Below, piece by piece: positions 59,225 through 64,000 of a stretch of 64,000 bases of DNA. The notes beneath the pieces are model-generated. The model saw nothing but the letters and a program-made list of their open reading frames with translations, was not told the DNA's origin and searched no databases. Origin of the DNA: Physcocola sp002396385 (lineage in GTDB: Bacteria > Bacteroidota > Bacteroidia > Bacteroidales > Paludibacteraceae). The translations under genes and the position numbers were made by a program. Each line of letters starts with the position of its first letter. Positions within the stretch are counted from its first letter, which is position 1. Where the stretch lies: positions 1-64,000 of the forward strand of contig CAMNDM010000006.1 of the NCBI GenBank assembly GCA_946535435.1, written 5' to 3'.

Positions 59225-60022
59225 TTAGAAGCCGAATGAGGCGTGGAAGCTTACCGTTGGGCGTGGTACCGCTACGGTTACGCGGGCCACAGGACGCTCT
59301 ACCAGCAGATATCCTCCGTCTATTGGCTGAAACCACATTCCATCAGCCTCGTAGTAACCTATGTTGTTCACATAGGTGCAGGTGGCTCCGTATGGAAGTT
59401 CGGTTACAATTACACCTTCAGGCATGAGTATCTCTTCATAACCGTATGATGGAATGTAACGGTAGTAGACTCCTCCCCATGAGTAGTATGGAACCTCGTC
59501 GATGTAGAATACACGGGCGCGGCGGTCTATGCGCTGGTGGTATACAGGTGCATGGCCATAGTGGCGTGGACGTGGCACATATCTTGGACCTGGGTGGTGG
59601 TGATGGTGAGCCGGACCTGCGTAATGTCTTGGCGCAGGTGCGTGATGTCTTGGTGCAGGTGCCGGTGCATGGTGGTGCTTAGGCGCTGGTGCTGCGTGGT
59701 GAGGCGCATGGTGCGGATGCCCGTAGGCGTGGCCGCCAGGTGCATTGCGAACTGGATTTCCTCCCCTTCCCATTGGACGGTTGTTTGCTGATGATGGGCG
59801 GCTTTCGTGCCTTGGTGCTGCTGCATGATGGCTACCCCCGCCGTTGTTGGCTGGTGCCGCACTCGGACGGTTGGCTGGCGCTGCGTGGTGCGAGCCTCGG
59901 CTGTCATGACCTCCCTGTACGTGCGATCTTTGCATTGCTCCTCGTTGTGCGAACGCATCTGGTGTCGCAACAAATAGCAGTGCTGTGGCTGCTATGCTTG
60001 CTATGATGTGTAATGCTTTCAT
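59225..60022 (-). CDS. DUF6515-like secreted protein with His/Pro/Ala-rich region
   Basis: A 265-residue exported protein with signal peptide MKALHIIASIAATALLF...A-F-A-Q. Residues 28 to about 160 are a low-complexity stretch of His, Ala, Pro, Gly and Arg (many H-H-A-P-A-P-type units and an H-H-H-H-H run), followed by a C-terminal domain of about 100 residues shared with the next gene (Y-H-Q-R-I-D-R-R-A-R-V-F-Y-I-D, G-Y-E-E-I-L-M-P-E-G, W-F-Q-P-I-D-G-G-Y). The His-rich part could bind metal ions, but that is inference. The domain fits DUF6515. A promoter lies upstream at 60069-60100. Confidence 0.75.
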   Translation of the reverse strand: MKALHIIASIAATALLFVATPDAFAQRGAMQRSHVQGGHDSRGSHHAAPANRPSAAPANNGGGSHHAAAPRHESRPSSANNRPMGRGGNPVRNAPGGHAYGHPHHAPHHAAPAPKHHHAPAPAPRHHAPAPRHYAGPAHHHHHPGPRYVPRPRHYGHAPVYHQRIDRRARVFYIDEVPYYSWGGVYYRYIPSYGYEEILMPEGVIVTELPYGATCTYVNNIGYYEADGMWFQPIDGGYLLVERPVARVTVAVPRPTVSFHASFGF

Positions 60023-60068
60023 AATCGTTATCTTTTTTGTTTTTCTATAATATATTCAATAGCCGTGC

Positions 60069-60100
60069 CAAATTTATTGCTTTTTGCGAAAAATAACCAA
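60069..60100 (-). promoter_or_regulatory. promoter of the DUF6515-like pair
   Basis: On the minus strand TTG (60098-60100) and TAAATTTG (60069-60076) are 21 bases apart, matching the -33 and -7 boxes. The leader would be about 40 bases. Confidence 0.55.
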
Positions 60101-60184
60101 TCTTAATCGGAAAGCATACTTCTGTTTTGTATAATGGATTAGTGTAACTATTTTATAATGAATGTGTTTATGCTTGTCTGGAAA

Positions 60185-60220
60185 AATAAAAAAAGATGGA
60201 CATCATGTCCATCTTTTTTA
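60185..60220 (-). terminator. terminator of the CoA-transferase gene
   Basis: AAAAAGATGGACAT and ATGTCCATCTTTT form a near-perfect palindrome with A- and T-runs on both sides, 22 bases past the stop codon on the minus strand. Confidence 0.85.
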
Positions 60221-60241
60221 TTTGATAGGAACAAATGTTCT

Positions 60242-61738
60242 TTATTCGTATTTACTCCAGTCTACGTTGCGCATATCTCCAGTTTCGTTAAATGCGTTAT
60301 GGAGGGCGAATGCGGCTTTCAAGCTATGAGGGGTTTGCGTGTTTCCGTCGGTTAGCTTCAGGTAGTCCCACATCAGTTGCTTGTAGTCTGGGTGAACGCA
60401 GTTCTCAATGATGCACTTGGCACGTTCGCGTGGAGATTTGCCTCTCAAGTCGGCGATACCTTGGTCTGTGATCAGCACTTTTACAGAGTGCTCGCTGTGG
60501 TCGACGTGGCTGACCATTGGAACGATAGGGCTGATGCATCCGCCTTTTTGGATGGAAGGACACGAGTAGATTGACAAGTAGGCGTTACGGGTAAAGTCGC
60601 CAGAACCGCCTATACCATTCATCATCTTGCTACCTACAACGTGGGTGGAGTTCACGTTTCCGTAAATGTCTGCCTCAAGCGCGGTGTTAAGAGCTATTAG
60701 GCCGAGTCGGCGAACAACCTCCGGATTGTTCGATATCTCAATAGGGCGGAGTACCAGTTTCTCACGGAAAAAGTCGAGATTCCCGTAAATGTCCTCTAAT
60801 ACATCTTCTGTTACTGTTAGCGATGAACCGCTCGCAAACGAGATGCGACCTTTCTTCATCTGCTCAATCACAGAGTCTTGAATGACTTCGGTGTACATAG
60901 TGAAGGCTGGAATGTCGGGGTCTTCTCCCAAGAAGCCGAGAACGGCGTTTGCTACGTTGCCGACTCCCGATTGGATTGGAAGGAATTCCTTTGGAATGAA
61001 TCCGCTCTTTAATTGTGATGCGAGGAAGGTTGCCACATTGCGGCCTATCTTCGCTGTTGTTTCATCAATAGGGGTGAATTTGCCCACTTCGTTCGGACGA
61101 TGGGTGTTGACCACTGCTATTATCTTGCTCGGATCAACCTTGAGGGTGAGTGTGCCGATACGGTCTTTAACAGAAAAAATTGGAATCTCTTTCCTATAAG
61201 GAGGGTCCGATGGCTCGTAAAGGTCGTGTAAACCCAAAATCGATTTTGGGTGCATATCGTTAATCTCTACGATGATTTTTTTTGCCAGACGGGCATAAGT
61301 GGGAGCGTTTCCCACACCCGCTGTTAGCAGAATATCACCGTTTGCACTGAGGTCGGCTGCCTCGATAATGGCAACGTCTAACTGGCCATAGGTGCCATAG
61401 CGTAATTCTTGGGCCAACTGTGAAAGGTGCGCGTCAATATAGTTGACTTCGCCTGAGTTGATGGCTTTGCGGAGGTCTTTGTTGCTTTGGTAGGGGGTTC
61501 TGAAACTCATTGCTTTTGCCCGTGCCAACTCTCCGTCGCAAGAGTCGCCTGTCGACGCTCCGGTAAAAAGGGAAATTTTGAATTCGCGGCCGGCTTTATG
61601 TTCTTCTTCCGCATAATGGGCAATTGCTGTCGGCAACTCTTTTGGAGCTCCCGATGCGGTGAATCCGCTAGTGGCAATTACGTCTCCATTCTTAATTAGG
61701 CGTGCAGCTTCTTCTGCACTCATAAAATTGTATGCCAT
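60242..61738 (-). CDS. acetyl-CoA hydrolase/succinyl-CoA:acetate CoA-transferase family enzyme
   Basis: A 498-residue class I CoA-transferase. The N-terminus S-A-E-E-A-A-R-L-I-K-N-G-D-V-I-A-T-S-G-F-T is typical. The catalytic Glu is probably in M-Y-T-E-V-I-Q-D (near residue 290), and the CoA-binding G-I-G-G-S-G-D-F-T-R-N-A lies near 385. Enzymes of this length in Bacteroidota move CoA between succinate, acetate and propionate, linking fermentation products to succinyl-CoA. Hydrolase activity alone is less likely. A single gene with its own terminator. Confidence 0.9.
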   Translation of the reverse strand: MAYNFMSAEEAARLIKNGDVIATSGFTASGAPKELPTAIAHYAEEEHKAGREFKISLFTGASTGDSCDGELARAKAMSFRTPYQSNKDLRKAINSGEVNYIDAHLSQLAQELRYGTYGQLDVAIIEAADLSANGDILLTAGVGNAPTYARLAKKIIVEINDMHPKSILGLHDLYEPSDPPYRKEIPIFSVKDRIGTLTLKVDPSKIIAVVNTHRPNEVGKFTPIDETTAKIGRNVATFLASQLKSGFIPKEFLPIQSGVGNVANAVLGFLGEDPDIPAFTMYTEVIQDSVIEQMKKGRISFASGSSLTVTEDVLEDIYGNLDFFREKLVLRPIEISNNPEVVRRLGLIALNTALEADIYGNVNSTHVVGSKMMNGIGGSGDFTRNAYLSIYSCPSIQKGGCISPIVPMVSHVDHSEHSVKVLITDQGIADLRGKSPRERAKCIIENCVHPDYKQLMWDYLKLTDGNTQTPHSLKAAFALHNAFNETGDMRNVDWSKYE

Positions 61739-61760
61739 AATTTCTTGTTTATCCTTTCTG

Positions 61761-61776
61761 CAAAGTTACAAATTTA
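61761..61776 (-). promoter_or_regulatory. two adjacent -7 boxes before the CoA-transferase gene
   Basis: CAAAGTTA (61761-61768) and CAAATTTA (61769-61776) read TAACTTTG and TAAATTTG on the minus strand, back to back, 23-38 bases before the start. No -33 box is obvious. Confidence 0.4.
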
Positions 61777-61811
61777 TATCCATTCTTTCTCTTTACTTGA
61801 AGTTATTCTGA

Positions 61812-62024
61812 ATGCTACACCTGTATATATTCTGCCATTTGGTCTTATTTTCGATTTGTTCTGTATTTTTCCGCTATAAATATACATTATTGGTAGATGG
61901 CTTTTCCCCGATTGCTACAGGTGTTGTGTCTTCTCTTGTTTACCTGACGCTTGTTTTTGCTTTGTTTTATATAATCTTTTTTATCTTTGTACGTTATAAA
62001 AAACATGATGTAAATAACACATAA
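61812..62024 (+). CDS. possible small two-helix membrane protein (doubtful)
   Basis: An ATG-initiated frame of 70 codons encodes two hydrophobic stretches (Y-I-F-C-H-L-V-L-F-S-I-C-S-V-F-F and V-V-S-S-L-V-Y-L-T-L-V-F-A-L-F-Y-I-I-F) ending in a basic R-Y-K-K-H-D. It ends 8 bases before the lipoprotein gene. However, the region is T-rich, which makes hydrophobic frames by chance, and the downstream gene's promoter lies inside its 3' end. I recognise no family. Confidence 0.28.
   Translation: MLHLYIFCHLVLFSICSVFFRYKYTLLVDGFSPIATGVVSSLVYLTLVFALFYIIFFIFVRYKKHDVNNT
61961..61989 (+). promoter_or_regulatory. promoter of the hydrolase-fold lipoprotein gene
   Basis: TTTG (61961-61964) and TATCTTTG (61982-61989) are 17 bases apart, giving a leader of about 37 bases before ATG 62032. 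Confidence 0.55.
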
Positions 62025-62031
62025 ATAGAAG

Positions 62032-63084
62032 ATGAAAAAGTTTTTCCTAACGGCATCGGTGGTAGCAGCCCTTATGGGTGCTGCTTCTATGCAAAGTTGC
62101 TCAGATGGCCAGTCTGAAGCTGTGGTTGCGGAAGGAAGTGAAAGCTACACTTTCCAATTGGCTGCTGAAGTTTCGCGCGAACATGTGACTTTCAAGAACA
62201 ATTATGGCTTTACGGTTTCTGCTGACCTGTATCTGCCAAAAAATATCGACAAGAATTCAAAGCATATTGCTGTTGTGGTGGGCGCTCCTTATGGTGGTGT
62301 GAAACAGCAAGGTGCTGGTCTCTACGCTATGGAATTGGCTAAACGTGGTATGGTGGCTGTCGCCTTCGACCATTCTTTCAATGGTGAAAGCTCGGGTGAA
62401 CCCCGCTATGCCGGCTCTTATGAAATTTTTACCGAAGACTATAGCGCAGGTATAGATTATTTGGGCTCTTTGTCGTTTGTCGACCGTAACAAGATTGCTG
62501 TTATTGGTTTGGGCACAAGTGCTACTTTTGCCTTGAATGCGGCTAAAGTCGATAAGCGAATCAAGGCTTTGGTGTCGGTAAGTTTGTTAGATGTGACCCG
62601 CTTGAGCCGTTTCGGTATGCTCGACAAACAGGCTGCTGCTTTTGGCGGAAAATTTAAGGAGTTGTCTGATGTACGCTGGGCCGATGTCGACAGTGCCAAA
62701 CATGCGCTTTCTGCTGCATTTGCCGCTGCTCCGGCCGACTCTGCTCCGGCTGGTATGGAGGCTGCTGAAGCCGACCTTTTCAGCTATTATGGAACAAAGA
62801 GGGGGTGGCATCCGCTGGCTAAGGGATGTTTCGCCAAGGCTAACCTTTCTTCTTTCCTGAATGCTAATCTGGTTGACCGCATCAATGAAGTTGCGCCTGT
62901 ATCTGTCTTGTTCTTGGTCGGAGAACAGGCGAAAGACCGATATATGACAGACGCTATTGCAAGCAATTGTAGCGAACCTCGGGTGGTTGTGTCTATTCCT
63001 GGTGCAACTCACGTTGATTTGTACGATAGGGTGGACTTGATTCCGTTTGACGCTATTTCTGCCTTTTTCCAGAATATCAAATAA
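62032..63084 (+). CDS. alpha/beta-hydrolase-fold lipoprotein, nucleophile apparently missing
   Basis: A 350-residue lipoprotein with signal M-K-K-F-F-L-T-A-S and lipobox M-Q-S-C (Cys23). The body matches dienelactone-hydrolase-like proteins: Y-G-F-T-V-S-A-D-L-Y-L-P, P-Y-G-G-V-K-Q-Q-G-A-G-L-Y-A, F-D-H-S-F-N-G-E-S-S-G-E-P-R-Y, and the catalytic-His segment G-A-T-H-V-D-L-Y-D. The nucleophile elbow, usually G-x-(C/S)-x-G/S, reads G159-L-G161-T-S163, putting Gly at the nucleophile position; Ser163 is two residues on. An insertion at about 225-255 is rich in Ala and Pro. It may be a non-catalytic relative or use a shifted Ser. It is lipid-anchored in the envelope. Confidence 0.8.
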   Translation: MKKFFLTASVVAALMGAASMQSCSDGQSEAVVAEGSESYTFQLAAEVSREHVTFKNNYGFTVSADLYLPKNIDKNSKHIAVVVGAPYGGVKQQGAGLYAMELAKRGMVAVAFDHSFNGESSGEPRYAGSYEIFTEDYSAGIDYLGSLSFVDRNKIAVIGLGTSATFALNAAKVDKRIKALVSVSLLDVTRLSRFGMLDKQAAAFGGKFKELSDVRWADVDSAKHALSAAFAAAPADSAPAGMEAAEADLFSYYGTKRGWHPLAKGCFAKANLSSFLNANLVDRINEVAPVSVLFLVGEQAKDRYMTDAIASNCSEPRVVVSIPGATHVDLYDRVDLIPFDAISAFFQNIK

Positions 63085-63110
63085 TTCTACTCTTTATATA
63101 TTATATAATA

Positions 63111-63150
63111 GAAAAGCCGGGATGCGCTAACGTGTCCCGGCTTTTCTGTC
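63111..63150. terminator. bidirectional terminator GAAAAGCCGGGA-12-TCCCGGCTTTTC
   Basis: A perfect 12-bp stem (63111-63122 with 63135-63146) lies between convergent genes. Its core equals the terminator at 55467-55495. Confidence 0.85.
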
Positions 63151-63164
63151 CTTTATCGTAATTT

Positions 63165-64000
63165 TTATTTTACAGCATTCATCTGCAGAGGGTTGAATGG
63201 CTGCATCTTGGATTCTATTTTCTGGCGAGCCAAAAGAGACAGGTGTCTTTCCACAACTTCTAGAATCACTATGTCACTTTCTGCCTCTATCTTGGCCAAT
63301 TCCGCATCAGTGAAAAAGTATTGGTCTACTCTGTTGACGTTTATGGAATGGAAACTAGAGCCGAACAGATACTGCATGACAATTGAGAAAGAGTCTCCCA
63401 ATATGTATAAGTTGCCAACTTTTTGCGGATCGGTTGACGTGGACTGGTATTTAGGCCCTGTTTCAGACTGGCCTCCTCCCACTATGCCCAAGTGTTGGTA
63501 GGTGCACGTGTCGTCTTCTATTGCGCCTGGCAGCAATTGTTTTAAGTCGCAACCCTTCACGTCTTTGTAGCCTGTCATACTAATGGAACTGAGTGGCGTT
63601 GCGGTTACAGGGAAGTCTTTGCTTATAACATCCATCATGGCTTTATAGGTATAGTAGGCTCCTATCTCGCTATGGTGTGTGTCGTGTTTCCTGTATAGAA
63701 GATAACCGTCGTTTTTGTGTTTCATAAGTTCGTCTTTCGAGAATACAACTTTTATGCCGCTGCCTTCAAGGTATTTCAAAAGAAGTGCGGCGTCACTGTG
63801 CTCGTCGTCTTGGAACTTCTTTATATGCTTCACTTTTTCACCATAGATGGTAGTCTTATTCGGACATATAAGGAAATAGAATTTCTTTCCGTGTGCGTTG
63901 CACCAATTGTTTATCGTCAAGAGGTAATTCTTTATTGCATTTAAGTCGTATTCGTTAATGAGAGGCAGATTGGAATAGGTCTCAATGCTGTTGTGAAGTT
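63165..64000 (-). CDS. AlgJ/AlgX-like SGNH O-acetyltransferase, C-terminal part
   Basis: The frame is open to the right edge, so the N-terminus is missing; codons before the TTG at 63920 read in frame (L-P-L-I-N-E-Y-D-L-N-A-I-K-N-Y). Family features are F-L-I-C-P-N-K-T-T-I-Y, the catalytic D-T-H-H-S-E-I-G-A-Y-Y-T-Y, and the G-D-S-F-S nucleophile block, in the circularly arranged order of AlgJ/AlgX proteins. These transfer acetyl groups to extracellular polysaccharide in the periplasm, usually with an MBOAT membrane protein (AlgI-like), which would be expected upstream, beyond the window. Confidence 0.85.
   Translation of the reverse strand, partial: LHNSIETYSNLPLINEYDLNAIKNYLLTINNWCNAHGKKFYFLICPNKTTIYGEKVKHIKKFQDDEHSDAALLLKYLEGSGIKVVFSKDELMKHKNDGYLLYRKHDTHHSEIGAYYTYKAMMDVISKDFPVTATPLSSISMTGYKDVKGCDLKQLLPGAIEDDTCTYQHLGIVGGGQSETGPKYQSTSTDPQKVGNLYILGDSFSIVMQYLFGSSFHSINVNRVDQYFFTDAELAKIEAESDIVILEVVERHLSLLARQKIESKMQPFNPLQMNAVK

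Overview
The window is chromosomal DNA of a Bacteroidota bacterium, almost certainly order Bacteroidales. Starts lack clear Shine-Dalgarno sites, many genes are preceded by the Bacteroidota -7 box TAnnTTTG (often with a TTG/TTTG -33 box), and the gene content is typical of the phylum: type IX secretion (T9SS) genes, a hybrid two-component system, an N-succinylornithine-type carbamoyltransferase, TonB-linked and FadL-like outer membrane proteins, and DUF4250, DUF4268, DUF2795 and DUF3078 proteins. A full porPKLMN cluster plus porZ points to a T9SS-bearing lineage (Porphyromonas/Tannerella/Prevotella-like) rather than a classic Bacteroides. I see no insertion sequence, prophage, CRISPR array or integrase, and no stretch over 300 bases without a gene.

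Layout. 1-4.8 kb: the end of a DNA methyltransferase cut by the left edge, an AddB-like nuclease, and two small conserved proteins. 4.8-8.2 kb (minus): an rdgB-porZ-tsaE operon. 8.2-13.6 kb (plus): queH, then a tight operon of a TonB-dependent receptor, a DUF3078 protein and a small membrane protein. 13.8-18.6 kb: tRNA-Gln, tyrS (minus), efp, and a sugar importer/ROK kinase pair. 18.6-23.6 kb (minus): two FadL-like outer membrane proteins, a cytoplasmic beta-propeller-like protein and a very low-complexity secreted protein. 23.9-27.7 kb (plus): prmA, a Pif1-like helicase with a C-terminal helix-turn-helix, and a methyltransferase-like protein. 27.9-34.0 kb (plus): a DUF2795 protein and porPKLMN. 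34.2-46.3 kb (plus): leuS, rplS, guaB, two parvulin-type periplasmic chaperones, an OstA/LptA-like protein, aroK and guaA. 46.5-54.6 kb (minus): a hybrid sensor/AraC regulator and a 1270-residue multidomain glycosidase with a T9SS sorting domain. 54.8-64 kb: an esterase, aquaporin, carbamoyltransferase and proA, two tandem envelope proteins, an acetate/succinate CoA-transferase, a lipoprotein of the alpha/beta hydrolase fold, and an AlgJ/AlgX-like O-acetyltransferase cut by the right edge.

How it fits together. The secretion motor (PorLM), the PorKN ring, PorP and the surface protein PorZ are all here. The large glycosidase carries the C-terminal signal this machine recognises and sits beside a regulator of the type that controls polysaccharide use, so secretion apparatus, a probable cargo and its likely regulator lie in one window. 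The most promising poorly described items are the TonB receptor/DUF3078/small-protein operon, the FadL-like cluster with its Tyr/Gly- and Ser/Gly-rich partner, a switch-like 5' leader on rplS, and an alpha/beta hydrolase that seems to have lost its nucleophile.
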